A DNA stretch of 64,000 nt from Siniperca chuatsi. Taxonomy: Eukaryota > Chordata > Actinopteri > Centrarchiformes > Sinipercidae. The stretch covers positions 6,606,501 through 6,670,500 of the forward strand of contig NC_058063.1 in assembly GCF_020085105.1 (NCBI RefSeq), written 5' to 3'. The notes under the pieces are model-generated. The model was not told the origin of the DNA and searched no databases. It saw only the letters and a list, made by a program, of their open reading frames with translations. The position numbers and the translations under genes were made by a program. Below are positions 11,890 to 25,200 of this stretch, piece by piece (positions within the stretch are counted from its first letter, which is position 1; each line of letters opens with the position of its first letter).

Positions 11890-14800
11890 TCAGACATATT
11901 CTTTAGTGCTGCTCGGCGGGCCGGAGCGGGAACTGGCCATGGATGGGTACTTGGACACTTGCTTCTTTCGTGGACAGGAAGCAGCCAACATGGCTCCACC
12001 CAGGACATCTAGGAGGGAGCCGCCCCAGGCGATGAAGATGGCAGCACCAAACTCAAACCTGGGGCAGACAAGATGGTATTGACCAATTATTTCAAAAAGA
12101 AAAGTTTGGATTTCCAGCGACAAACTAAACTTCTGGCAAAGCCGATTTCTCCATTTTGCTGTTAAACACGTACATTTCTGTCTCATCAGTTCAGTTTATA
12201 AGATAATGATTTCAAAACCTTGCAAACATTCAAACCTATGATAAAATGATGAAACCAATGGTGGAAGATGTATTCAGGTCTTTTACTTAAAGCGATACTA
12301 TGTAACCATTTATGGGATAATGGTAGATGCTAAAATGTAGTTTAAGAGTAGCACAAGTGGAGAAGAGTCATAAAGCCAGCAAACCGACTCAGTAATGTCA
12401 TTTACAGCAATATCTAAGGTTTGATAACATTAGCTAACATTAGCCTCCATAGGCTAATGGTCATACAATTCCAAGTAAGACTGTAGCAGCAAAACCTCTC
12501 AGTGTATTGAATTGATCGTGGGTGTGTTTTATTGCTTATGCATTGAACATTTCATTTGTTTTCATTTCATTTCATAATGTGTTAGTTCTTTTATCAAACG
12601 TTAAAATAGTGTCACTTTAAGCAGAAATACAGTAATGTCGAATGTATTCATTTAAAATAAATGTTCTGCATTCAAAATTAGACACAATTACTTCGTTTAC
12701 AGTTTTATCAGCAAAATGTACTGAAGTATCAAAAGTAAAAGTACTCAAATATGCAGAATTATTGTATGATATTAGGCAAGTCAATCTTATTTATATAGCC
12801 AAATATCACAAATCACAAATTTGACTCAAGGGCTGACAATCTGTACAGCATACGACACCCTCAATCCTCAGACCCTCGATTCGGATGAGGAAGAACTCCC
12901 CCTCAATAAAACCCTTTTAACGGGGAAAAAATAGAAGAAGAATGTCTGTCCGTCCCTCCCAGGATGGACAGACATGCAATAGATGTTGTGTGTACAGAAT
13001 AGACTAACATAATCAAATTACAGTATGGACAATCAAATGTTATCATTATTGCATAATGTTATTTGATTTTTATTAATGATTCATTAATGTGTAAGCAGCA
13101 TTTGCTCATTGAGGTGGAGCTCATTTTAACTACTTTATGGTAGTTTAATCTATAAAAATGCACCATATATTATAAAATGATCATATGTTAAGTCTTAATC
13201 TGCAGAAATAATGGTAACTATAGCTGTCCAATAAATATAATGGAGTAAAAAGTGTAATATTTCCCTCTGAAATGTGATGGATTAGAAGTATAAATTCGCA
13301 CAAAATGGACCCATACTTCAAAACAAATCTTAAAGGAATGGTAAAATAATGCTTAAAGGAATCGTTTGACATTTTGGGGAATACACATATTGACTTTCTT
13401 GCTGAGAATTAGATGCGAAGATCAGTACCAATCTTATATCTGTCTGTTAAATATGAAGTTACAGCTAGCAGCCAGTTAGCCCAGTTAGCTTAGCATAGCA
13501 TAAAGACTGAAACAGCTAGACTGGCTCTGGAACGTTACTGCACTGGGCCAAGAAATAGTCCAGCACATAAGCTAAAAACCCAGACTGTCCTCACCAGAAA
13601 AAAATGTCCATATAGGTAGTTTATGCAAGCAGCTTATTACGACCCATGTTTATTGTAGGAGTCGACCTCTAGTGGGCGTGGTAATTATGATGGGAGCAAA
13701 CCAGGAAGTCAGGTGACGTAGTATAAAGAGCTGAAAAGTCAGCTTATGGAGGTGGTGGGGTGGGTGGATGGATGGCACAAACAAACTAAGGACTTTCACC
13801 CAGGAGACTGGGGTTTGTGTTCTGTCAATGTCAAGTCAATGTTGACTTATTTAAAGTTTTAAGTTGCATAACGTTACGTACGTGACTTATGTGAGTTACG
13901 TAACGTACTTATTTTAACCCGAACCATGATTTTTTCCCAGCTAACCAAGTAGTTTTTTTGCCCAAACCTAACCAAACTGCAACCATTTCACAACGTTAAC
14001 CACGTGTTTAATGTCACGTGGTTTACGTAACGTATGCTTGCAGCCCGTCCTCATCTTACAGCCCATCCTCAACTGCCATCATTAGTGGCATTCATTTAGG
14101 AACTGCTCCCGTGTGTCGTATTAGAGGGTAAGAACAAACGACCTATGTGGTCGTATGGAATGTAGGTTTTTTGTACAAATTAAACAAATGAGATACATCA
14201 TGTTAATTAGTGTGCTTTAGAGGTGCTGGTAGGTGTATTTTTTTTTTACCTTTGGACAGAGCCAGGCTAGCTGTTTCCCCCTGTCTTTATGCTAAGCTAA
14301 TTGTTTCCTGGCAGCAGCTTCATATTTAACGGCAAATATGAGAATGAAATCGATCTTCTCATCTAACTCTTGGCAAGAAAGTGAATAAACAATTATCCCA
14401 AAATGTCAAATTATTCCTTTAATTACAGTGCATGAAAACAATATGTTTTTGGTTACTCACTTGGTGTTGACTGGAGTGTAGGGATTATAGAATGCCCGGA
14501 TCACATTATGAGCAAACCATGAGCACGCTACGATGGCACACAGCCCTGAGAGGAGAGAAAGTCAACAACAAAGATCAATCAGCCATCAGCACATCATCAA
14601 AACCTGAGAGAGTAGACTTGCTTTAATCGCCTTTATAGGCACCAGGCGGCTCGCTATTGACTCCAGCACAATTAGCTTTTAGTGTTTCTGTTCTCTTCAG
14701 AGCCAGTTAGACCTCTTATGTTAGAATCAGTGCCAGGAGTACTGGACTCATTCAGTCTAATGACCTCTGAAGGGCTGGAACAGAAGCGTGGGAGGAGAAG

Positions 14801-17760
14801 CTTTTTGGACTAGGGATCAAACCTCCTCCTACCTACTGTATGATGTACGATCTAAGCAAAAATGTGATGATATGGTAAGTTTGGGTGGGTTTTGATGAAA
14901 TATGTAACCGGGTTGTATTGATTATCATAGGTCCCATAGACAATAATATAGATTGGCACAGGTCCAATACGGTGGCTATGGCTATGAACAATCATTTAGT
15001 CACCACCCTTTTCTCATGTATTGTATCATATTACCATTTCAACTGATCGTATGTAAATTGTTTGCAATTTTACTTGTTATATGTTTTAGCCACACCAGTG
15101 GTGTGCTTCTACGGATGGCAATCTGTCAGTCGGTCGACCACTTTGGTCCAGACTACAGATATCCATGGTGCTCAGACTATGAATCCTACTGACTTTGGTG
15201 ATCCCCTGACATTTAGCGCCACGAGCAGGTCAAAGTTCTCACTTTTTCTAAATATTTCTAAACATTTCCTAAATATCCTAAGTATCCTCAAGAATTTGAT
15301 GAACCCCCCTAGTATCTCTAGTGCCACCATTAAGTTCACATTTGTGCTTTTGAGTGACTTTTTTGGTAATACTTTGCTTTAAGTCGCCCAATTTAGCATT
15401 TATAAGCAATATAAAAACATTTACACATTAAAACATTTAAACACATTGTAATGCTGTAGTTCACAGCTAAGTGTTTATTAATGTACAGTATATGTCAGTA
15501 ATTATACTTATGAAGACATTTTATATTATTACAACTTTGTTTTACTATATTGTCATACATTATCTGTTTATATAGCAGCCTCCACTTATGGGTGCCCACG
15601 GGAGGTGTTACAGTTGTTAATAAATACATTATTTAAATACATTAATAAAGACTTATGTCTGCTTAAAACAACATTATTAAATGTTTATATACTGCTTATA
15701 AATGATAAATAGGGGGACATCAAATAAAGTGTTACCACTTTCGACAACTACTGGATGGACTGCCATTAAATTTGGTACAGATGTTGATCGGCATGAATTG
15801 GAATCACTTTGGTGATCCCTTAACATCCATATCGCGCCATCATCAGAATCACTTTGGTTTATGACCAATTACCTGCAAACGTTACTTTGTGTTTAGTGCT
15901 AATTACAGTAGCAAATGTTAACATGCTAACACTCTAAGATGGAGAACATGGTAAAGATTATACATGCTTAACATCAGCATGTTAGCATTGTCACTGTGAG
16001 CATGTTAGCATGCTGACATTAGCATTAAGCTCAAATTAAGCCTCACAGCTGGCGTGGATGTATATTCTTGTTTAAAAGCTGGCAGTGTTTCCTAAATTTT
16101 AAATGTTGTGAAAGCCATTGAAAAGCCCTGTTTTTCACTATAATGAACTGTTATGCATCATAAAATATACTTTAGGTCAATTAAAACCACAAATAACCTT
16201 ACAAACATACAGGCGGTGACAAATTAAAGGAGCATAATGAATGCAGATGCTTCAGTACAGGGTTAGGGTTCACTGAATGGTTTGATGAAAATCACCTGAT
16301 GCAGATGCTATGGCCTTTGCAGTCACCTGGTCTCAACCCAGTTGAAAACCTGGAGATTTTGGAGCGACTAAGGAAATATATTTCAGAAGAATGCTGCCAT
16401 TGCTCCAGTGGAGTTCCACACACAGAAGCTGTTCTTGCAGCTTGTGGTGGAACAACACCTTTATGTTGGTTTTCCCTTTAATTTGTCATCCATCTGCATC
16501 GAATCAAATTTCAGTCACACGAATTGTCATCAGCAATGTAGTTGTCTCATACAGCAATGAACCCCGCAGGTTTTTGAAAATTAAATGAAATACATTATGG
16601 TCTAATTACAATTAACATGCATCAGAAATGTAAGTGAAGATGCAGTTATGAGCACTGTTGTCATGTTGTGTGATCAGTCACAGTGTGTTTTACCTAATGC
16701 TCGGTTGTTAATATAAGAATAAATGGCTTATTTTTCATAGTTTCTTAAATGCTAACTTTTTGGGAATACACGTTCACATCTGCCATCAAGCAATTGTTGA
16801 CCACTGTGGAATAAGCAAGTGCTTTATCCAAACTACACCCTTCAGGTGAATCAGTGAAATTTATAAAGGAGCATTTGCATCCTTACCTCCCACTAGTAGG
16901 ATGATGCCTCCTGTCATGGCGATGCAGGACTTGCGTAGTTTCTCACTCCCTCCACAGGTGGTACACTTCATTCCCATACAGGCCACTCCCAGACCTGCGA
17001 TGGACACAATGATGCCAACTATCATCAAGGCACGAGTTGCCTGAAGTGAACCTGGGACAGACAGAGAGAAGGAAAAAAATGATGTAGTATGAGAACAGTA
17101 CAGGATAAGTATGTTGTTTTCGTTAGGGGAGGCAGTGAAATAGATGGCCTTTTGTGTTGTGGAATGTGGGACTGTAGTTTAAAAAGGTTAAAAAATACAG
17201 CACTGTGCAAAAACACAAAGAGCCTATAAAGCCAAGTAATCAATCCTGTATGCAAAGTGCAAATCTGGAAGCACAGACTGGGAAATGATAAGGAAAGACT
17301 AATAAACAGGCCTCGCCCTATAAGAGAGGCTTTATGTGTGTGTCCAGAAGTTGTGAATTATATTCACATTAGCCTGTCAGGACATTTTAATGTGAGCTTT
17401 TCCTGGAAAAGAAACCATGGGATACAGATGAACACACACCAGCACACACAAACAGAAAGAAAAATCCATCTCACACTCTTTCTTTTTCACTGTCTCCCTC
17501 CCTTGCTGTTTGAGAGGTGGATGCCTGCTGAAACACTACTGTTAGGATCCTCATCTGTCAGTGCCCCCCCCCCCCCATCTCACCCTATAAACCTATCACA
17601 GGGTGAGCCCCCCCTTTGTCTCTTCCCCTCTGTCCACCTAGAACCAGTCTGTGCCAGTCTAGGCCATCCCTGCCCTGCCCAAACAAACAAAACCCTCCAT
17701 CAGCGAGGGAGGGACTGAGGGATGGGTAGAGAGAGACAGAGGGGAAGAGGATGCAGAGAG

Positions 17761-17796
<36 letters not shown>

Positions 17797-19102
17797 GGGG
17801 GTAACTCTAAAAACAGTGAGACATAGGAAACAATAGGGTGGATTATATAGTAAATGCAGACAGCGAGCAGGATGCACAGTATCCTGGCTTGGAGTTAGAT
17901 CACACTGTTCTCATTATTGTTACTGAGCCGCCTCTGGCAGCTTTACAGTTGCTCCACAATATATATATTTTTTTTAAATAAGGGCCTTTTACTAGACAGT
18001 TAGACAACACAGATACTAATGCAAGACAGATCCTGTTTGAGGCCATTATTTTTTTCAGCTAATATTGTGCTTCAGTGATGTTATTGTAATTCTGACTCCT
18101 TCCAAAACAAATTTGAATATAATCAGATTTATGGCGGTGAAACAGAGAACAGCATTGTGTCGATGAAGTTGTCAGTCACTCAGATACACTTGGGATACAC
18201 TGGGTAGACAAGGTTGTGTCTTTTATCACTGGGGCTATATTTTTGACAAAGGCACGGCCGTAGAGACGAAAGATACAACTCATCTATGCTTACGCAAATG
18301 ACTGTCTTTCTTGAAGATGTCCCTCATCCGAGAGGCTTCATCATGGATCACGGAATTAGCTCTTGAAACTTGGATGAGGCATCATACTGTATCTAGGTTA
18401 GGTGTGTTGAGTGCTTGGGAAATGTTTGGAGATGGGTTGGGAGGGTTTCCCAGAATGTAACAACTTGTGGGTGAGGTTTCTGAGGAATGCTCCTTTCAAA
18501 CTTTTTTTTTTCTCCTGGACTCGGCCACTGTCGTTGTACAAGCAAGCCTTATGAAGAAGACAATGTCCCACTATAGTGACCGATTACAGTGGACCTGTAA
18601 TTGCTGATAGTAGAGTGTTAGAAAATGTGGTGTGATGAGCAGGTATACCCTGAGGAGGCAAACTTAATCAGTGATAACACTGTGGCCCACTGAGGTCTCC
18701 CTGTTGGTGGGTGTCCAGGTGGAGAAGCTCAAGTCATGAATAAGAGACTGTGTGAAGATCAGCCTGCTACATCACCTGAACTTCAGTTAGCTGTCAGCTG
18801 CTGGAGATTAAAAACCAGTTTTAGCAGTGATGATTGACATTTCAGTACTTAGGAACCCCAGTCACAGTGGACTACTTACTGTCGAGTTGCAGAATGGAGT
18901 CGTAGATTTTACACTGGAGCTGTCCGGTACTTTGGAAAGCGCACGACATCCACAGCCCCTGGTACATGGCCACCGCTGTGATGATGTTGTCCCCGATGTA
19001 TGCTGACATCTTCCACTGCGGCAGAATAGTCCCGATGATCAGCCCAACGATGCCAATTAGCGACAGGAAAAATCCTAACAGCTGAATACCGGAGTTGGCC
19101 AT
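11890..19102 (-). CDS. cldn7: Claudin-7-like tight-junction protein (four exons)
   Basis: Claudins are four-pass membrane proteins that form tight-junction strands and set paracellular permeability. Coding exons are 18880-19102, 16887-17051, 14461-14545 and 11890-12058, all GT-AG with matching phases, giving 213 residues (human claudin-7 has 211). TM1 is about 8-28. The first extracellular loop carries the family signature W30...GLW51-x2-C54-x9-C64. TM2 is about 83-103, TM3 about 118-138 and TM4 about 161-184. The tail ends KEYV, the PDZ-binding motif of claudin-7 (claudin-1 ends KDYV). The start [11 protein letters not shown] matches the family. An in-frame upstream ATG at 19189 would add 29 residues, but it is not conserved in claudins, so I chose 19102. 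Proximity to beta-1 receptor genes parallels human 17p13.1 and supports claudin-7 over claudin-1. Whether this is the a or b fish copy is undecided. Confidence 0.9.
12283..12620. mobile_element. Short MITE with TAAAGYGAYACTATGT-type ends
   Basis: The left end reads TTAAAGCGATACTATGTAA. The right end reads AATAGTGTCACTTTAA, its approximate reverse complement. The interior (GCTAACATTAGCCTCCATAGG...) resembles the stretch at 47.25-47.57 kb, so the two are relatives. It is noncoding and lies in claudin intron 3. Confidence 0.6.
12776..13045. repeat. Dispersed fish repeat in claudin intron 3
   Basis: It contains CTTATTTATATAGCC, CCTCGATTCGGATGAGGAAG, CCTTTTAACGGGGAAAAAA and GACAGACATGCAATAGATG, a string I know from many teleost genomes as interspersed repeat DNA. 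It has no coding capacity. The class (SINE or MITE) is not certain. Confidence 0.55.
13353..14422. mobile_element. Long fold-back element, about 1.07 kb
   Basis: The left end TTAAAGGAATCGTTTGACAT is mirrored on the right by ATGTCAAATTATTCCTTTAA. Internal arms share GATGCGAAGATC-type and CTAGCAGCCAGTTAGC-type motifs with the 2.05 kb copy. The centre (about 13.66-14.1 kb) is unrelated to the shorter copies. It includes ACGTTACGTACG and CACGTGTTTAATG motifs, so it may hold a second insertion. Confidence 0.65.
15110..16060. repeat. Two partial copies of the GCTAACATGCTAAC-type dispersed repeat
   Basis: The first part (about 15110-15330) has TTTGGTCCAGACTACAGATA and GACTTTGGTGATCCCCTGAC. The second (about 15735-16050) has AATCACTTTGGTGATCCCTT and TTAACATGCTAACACTCTAA. 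The same motifs recur near 32.5-33.7, 38.4-38.8 and 56.1-56.4 kb. It is noncoding, in claudin intron 2. Confidence 0.6.
16205..16500 (+). pseudogene. Tc1/mariner-like transposase remnant
   Basis: A plus-strand frame reads [19 protein letters not shown], which matches the WPxQSPDLNPIENLW block before the last catalytic acidic residue of Tc1-type transposases. It is followed by a decayed tail (VLAACGGTT...). Only about 80 codons are recognisable, and the frame shifts, so it is dead. The copy sits in claudin intron 2. Confidence 0.6.
17764..17794. repeat. (TG)n microsatellite followed by a G run
   Basis: About 15 TG units end in GGGGGGG. It lies in claudin intron 1, inside a GA-rich, low-complexity stretch. 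Confidence 0.85.
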
Positions 19103-19209
19103 CGTTTTCAAAAAGTCTCCTTCTCTAAATGATCTTAAATGAGTGGTGTCGGTGGATCCTGAGTCCCTCTCCTCCTCTGCAGACTGCAAAGCTTCTGATA
19201 TGTCTGTTA

Positions 19210-22200
19210 AGATCTGTTACTTGTCTTTAAGTGATGCAGAAAGCCGCTGGTAGTGTCCGTGTCGCTCCTGAGTTGTGCACCGGGGGTCTTCAGTCGGGGA
19301 TGGGCATCCGAGATGTGGGTGATGGTGTGAAGTGGGTGTGTAATTATCATGCCAGCTGATGCATGGAGATGTAATTCTCTGTGGGAGTAGCTGCTGGGAA
19401 ATGCCCCCTCTGCTTCCAGCAAAGCAACAGGTTGTCTCTCCGTTCACCACTTTTCTTTATCAGTTTCTATCCTTTTCATCTGTGTCAGCGGCTCCATTAT
19501 AACACACTCATGTTGAGCAGCCAAACACAACTTCTTTTTAAATTCTCATCAAATGTATACCTACTACTGTAGAGATGGCAGGCTACATTTAGGGGCTTTT
19601 AACACATTTTGTTTGGGGGAAATTGTATTTGCATATGGCATGCTGAATATACATTTTCAATATAATGGTAAAGACATAGAAAACATGGCATCATGGTAAT
19701 ATAAGCATCATGCGTAAGGATGTGTTTGGAAAAAGAAAATACAGACTTTAATATGATAATACAGTTTAGAACAAAATGTTTTTAAGTTATAAAGCCATGG
19801 GAATTAAGGAGAAATTTTGAGTTGACAAGGTTTGAAGAGTATTCCTTTCTTATCAAACAAAGAAAGCTAACAATAGTGAATGTGTTGTATGGGTGTTGCT
19901 CCATCATCATTTATGTATTTCACTCTAAATATTCTTTATTTATATTTTTCCACTTCTACTTTAGTCTAGAAAGGGTGTGTGTGTGTGCATACAGTTTACA
20001 CAGTTAATAGTCCACAGTCTACACTGACCCAGATTGATGCTGTAACTCAGGTCCCTGTCGACCGTCCTTTTACCACAGATCACCAATCACTGGCTCAGAG
20101 CAGATTCATGATCCTCTCTGTTGTTAGTGATGCGGCAATGAGGTGCAACTGCCGAGTGGAAAAATGAAATGCTGGAAACACGTCAAGTCGAGTGCAAGTA
20201 GCAGTTTCAGATATGTTCAGAAACCGGAGGAGCTGGAAGAAGACTGAACTACCATATGACTCAAATGACTGGTTATGAGACAGTCACATATTGTCTTTTA
20301 CAGAAAACTTGAACAGTGTGAGCTTACATGGGGCCCTTAAATTAGAGGTCAAACCAGTGCAGTTATTTGACTCTTGCACTTGGAGAAGATGGCACTGTGA
20401 CTGCATTGCCTCATTCACTTGCCTTATAGTATGTTTCTGCTTCAGTGATATGTGGGGCTGTTAGTTTTGTCAGTTATTTGTTCAAAAATGTTGACAAAAT
20501 GTTCATTTTAAAAGAGGAACTTTTGTTGTGTCTTGCATTTATTACAAAAGTATTAGTATTACAAAAAAAAAAAAAAATACCAGAAGCAGAGTAGGATGTA
20601 CAAACTGTCCAACCTTCCTGCTTTGGTGACCTGATGGACTTTGATGAATGATTTATCACTGCCAGAGAGGCTGTCATCTGTGCCATCGCGGGTATGGAGA
20701 CCACAGAGTGCATCCAGCCAGACTCACCTTCATTTCAGCACCTCAGAGGGGCTGGAAGAGGGAGTCCTGGCGGAGACTGAGGCTTCACCACAAGTCTTTC
20801 TGAATGAAAAGATGGTTTCTGACAAGACCACTATGGTAGCTGTTTTCACATTATGGCACAATGGGTGTTGTTAGAAGGAAACATAAAACCAGCGTACTGG
20901 GAATACAGTTTTACATGCTCACATTCGCTTAAAATCCGTTGTGCTGACACATCTTCAGTCAGATTGGAGAACGGTGTGGTTCTGACCTCATCCAATGAGC
21001 TGGAAGAGCTACAGGAGAAATGAGGAAGCCCTGGTTAAGGACTCTGACTGCAAGGGGAAGAGGGAGAAAAAGAAGAAGAAGAAGAAAAAAAGGAAGTGTC
21101 AAAGAAATAATGTAATAGTATGTTTAAGAAAAGTGTGAGAAAATAATTACTCATGCCTTGTAAGTTTATCAAAAACAATGAAAACAAGTGAAAGTCAATG
21201 CAAATAGACAAACAACATCAGATCATGCTGACTGACTGGTGCCCGGGCGTAAGTCACCGCATGCTGCAGTAGAGTTGAGGCTGTGCAGGCCACCAGCTTA
21301 CTTTACAAGTTTAAGTCCAGTTACACCTAAATAAGATTTCACAAAATGTAATGAATACAGTAGGGGAAATCAAGTTGCACACCATCATATATAGTTTCTT
21401 TTTACCAATATATCAGTTCCATTAGGTCCATTAACATGCCAGTTGTAGCCCCTTTCCTGCAGTGAATGGACAAAAACCAACAGACAATAGCAGGCATTGT
21501 CCATATCAGAGGTTCAGCAGTGTGTGTGACTTCACACTGAGGCTTAACAATAGTCCTACAGCAATGGGAGAGGAAGTAATAACCCATAAGCCTGAAGGAA
21601 GTCATCCCCACTGCCTAGTTAAGGGGAATGTGCTCACCTACTGGCTGGATTACCAATTTAAAATGTAATGAGGCTTTGCTAGATCGGGCTCGCAGGTCTG
21701 TTACTCCTCTTTTCTTCTTCCACCAATCTTTTGCCTTGAACTGTTCTTTCATATTCTCACATTCTTGCCTCCCCCCCCACACACACCTTCACCCACCTCT
21801 TCTCTCACTATAACTCTTTTTCCCCATACTGTACCCAGGCTTGGATAATAGGCCTCGAGTCCTAGTTGTTGATGCCAACAAATGCCTCATTGTTGCTGGG
21901 GAGGAATGACCCCATAGCTCGAGCTATCTGTTTCACTTTGATACAGAGGTTGGTGAGGAACAGGAACGGATGGAGGGTTGAAAGAGTTGTTAGGATCAAG
22001 GTGAGAAGGGACAGATAAAGGAAAGGTGATAAGGAACAACATATGAAGGTTAGAAAGGTGTGCACAAAGCGCTGGGTGAGCTGTAGAAGAGGAAGATGAA
22101 GAAAAGCAGGGGCCAGTCTCAGGCCTACCAGTGCTGTTGCCACTGGTAACCTGATTTATCTGATGTCCTCTTGGCTGCTTTTTCCACCCAGGTCCTGGAT

Positions 22201-25200
22201 TGCAAAGAACACAAAAAGAACATTGCTCTTTCTCCCCTCTCTTCCCTTTTACTACTTTCTTTTTTTAAAGCGTAAACACACATTTGTCTTGCTGGTTTCG
22301 TCGTCGCTCAATGCTCAAAAGGAGCTGAAACAGAAAACAGCTAAATCAGCCCAAAGAAGGGCACTAACAACATTCTCTCTGGGGCTCTCCCTCCCATTTC
22401 TGAGGCCTCCTCTGGGTCTGAAGTGAGCAAGTGGAGTGCAAATCCAATGATTGAAGTCCTTTAAGTGCCCTTGGAAGTCACTGAGGCATTAGCAATAAAA
22501 AACGCTGGGCCCACGGCTTTTCCCTGAAAAGCTCAGAGTGCGCAAATGAGGGGGATGGCGCCCTTCTCTACATGTCCTCTGTCTTTATCGCCTTCAGTCT
22601 TCTTATGCAACAAGACTTGGCTTTTGTGCAGCAGCAGCAGGACAGGACCAATAGATTGTGTTCTTGGTCTTGTGGACTCATTCTTCTCGTCTTCTCTCTG
22701 AGGCAATGAGAGAGAGATGTGTTCTTTTTCTCCTAAGAGCTTAGCAAGTGCCACATGCAGCGTAGAAACATATTTGGACAGTTTGGACACAATGCATACA
22801 ATCACAGACTCAGTGGCTCGATGCTGTACCTCAGCGAGCATGAAACTGGCTACAGTGTAACTGTGGAATTTACTATACTGTAAGACAACCTAATCAGCTA
22901 CGAGGCAGCGCACTGCAAAGACCCAACGAATGTACTAGAAATCACTGAGTCAAAATTGACCCAGTTTGGGTCAATATAAACACTAATGCAATTCTGGGTT
23001 AACTTTACCCAGCCCCCATGGGTTGTTTGGACACAGTGTTGCTGTTATTTTTATTTCACTATTGGGTTATTTACCCAAGGGTGGGTAAAAATGTGTTCAG
23101 ACTCAAAGTTAAATCCCTGGTTCTTGGTAATAATAAACTTTAAATTGTTAATACATTATTTATTCAATGTAATACATGAATGCCAACTAAAACTTTAAAG
23201 TTAAATACTCTGAAATGAGTTAAATACATGAAATAATATTCCATTTTTACAAATGTTGTGTCTCACTGTGGTCGTTTTGCATCTCTTTTTGGTCGTTCTG
23301 CGCCTATTTTTAGTTATTTTGTGTTTCTTTGTGGTCGTTTGATTGACTTTCCAACAAGAAATGTTATTAGTCACTTTATGCAGCGGTACCAGGTACAGTG
23401 GTCCAGGGGCCCCTGGGCCTATGACCTAACCTATCACTTTCTGACTCTGGTAGGGGCGTGGGGGCACCAGGGGCCACCCCTCTGGCCTTGTCCCTATATT
23501 CACCCAAAGTAAAATATGGTTATTGATCTAGCATTTGACACAATGAGATCAATTTTTACTCTAAACTGTCACAAATGTATTGTTAGTTGTACAAAACGAT
23601 GCACACATGACACCCAAAAAGGCATAGGATACGCATATTATTAAGAATCAGTAACAAATAGTGATATGTAAGTTTAAAAAGAGCTAGAGTAGATTATAAC
23701 AGTTCACAACCATACCATATTTTAGTTTGGGTAAATAACCCAACAGTAATATAAAAAATAACACTAACACTGGGTCAAAACAACCCATTGTCTTGGGTTT
23801 GATTGGTGACCCAATGGTTCTCCACCGATGGATACTGGGTAAAGTTAATCCACTATTACATCAGTACAGAACAATGTTGACTTCTTGAAGCCTCGGTATG
23901 CTTTTGTGCTTTTAACGTTTACATTTTTTTATTAACCACCTGACAGAGTATGTGGAGGTTAAAACATGTAACTCAAATAATCTAAATGGTTCACCTGCTG
24001 CTGATAATCAGACATTTTGTACTTTAAATGGAACTACTACTAAATGGAACTTGTGGTGAGATTGAAACTGCAGTTTCCAAGATCAAGACTGGACTTAGTT
24101 CCTCAGTTTATACTTCAAGCTTGAATTACTTCCTGTAAATAGAGTAAACTGAGAGATGGCCATACTCAACACAGTACGAATTTCAGTTAAACTTTATGTG
24201 TTTTAGCCACACAATTTAACCTGATTAAACAGCGGCGTAATGTTGCCTTGTGCAGCACTGCAGCTCTACTAGACAAATAAAAGACTTGATTTATATGTGT
24301 CAAAGATTGACTGAAACATTGATGTTTTCATGGAAGTCAGATTTAGGTATGAACAATCGCTTAATGTGTAGCTCATGATGTGACAGAAGATGAGAAAAAA
24401 TCCCTGAAAATTATGGCTCAAAGGATGGGAACACAGAAAAAAGTGAAAGTAATTACATTTAACCCTTGTGTTTTGTTGCCAGTGGCTTTCCTTCCGCATT
24501 GACGGGGATCCCACCGACCCCACTGCTGTATGTGTGAAAAAAATAATTGCAAACTCAACCAATTTTTCCTTTAAATAAAACTTTTCTTTACTTCTGACCT
24601 TATTAAAACCTAACATGCAGAACAGCACTGCAGTGGTAATTTTCTTTGCCACAAACTGGGTTTTTGCATTTGATAAAGGTGGCAACCTTTTGTTCTTGTT
24701 TGCTGTTGTACTGTTCACACCAATCACAGATATGGAAACTATGAAATCTATTAAATTTAACCCTGTTTTATAGCTATGGTTTCTGAGCTCCCAAACCGAT
24801 GTACAGTAATTCATCATTTCCTGTAGTGTACTTCTGAAACATGTTGTCAATACAAAATCATATTTGCTCAGTATGGGCCTTGTAAGGTGGTCATTCCAAA
24901 AGAATAGTCATTCTCCCTTAATAACACTTACTATATATGGTGTATTCGTATGTAACAAAACACAAAACTACAAGTGTTAATAGTTTCCAAATGAATCTAA
25001 GTTAAGTCTTTCTAACTCAGAATATGTTCCCCATTCTAAAGTGAGCTCATAACTAATTCACTAGTAGTTTGACACTTATTAACCCACACATGTTCCCTAT
25101 TCTAAAGTTGCCTCCTCTTCACACTTAGTAAATGCATTATTGTCTACTTGCACAATGTAGTGTGACGTATATCCGTTTTACAAACTGCACATGACGGTCG

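Noticed and set aside
17257-17718. Plus-strand open frame of 153 codons
   Set aside because: It lies in claudin intron 1 in GA/CT-rich, low-complexity DNA and matches no family.
20972-21049. Possible minus-strand exon with a strong acceptor (CTTCCCCTTGCAG) and a donor-like GAG|GTCAGA
   Set aside because: No frame links it to the claudin or any other exon. It could at most be an untranslated exon, which sequence alone cannot show.
24269-24850. Minus-strand open frame of 193 codons
   Set aside because: It has no domain, no plausible splice partners and low-complexity AT-rich codons, and it overlaps a TTTAACCCTTGTG-type repeat terminus. Chance is the simplest reading.
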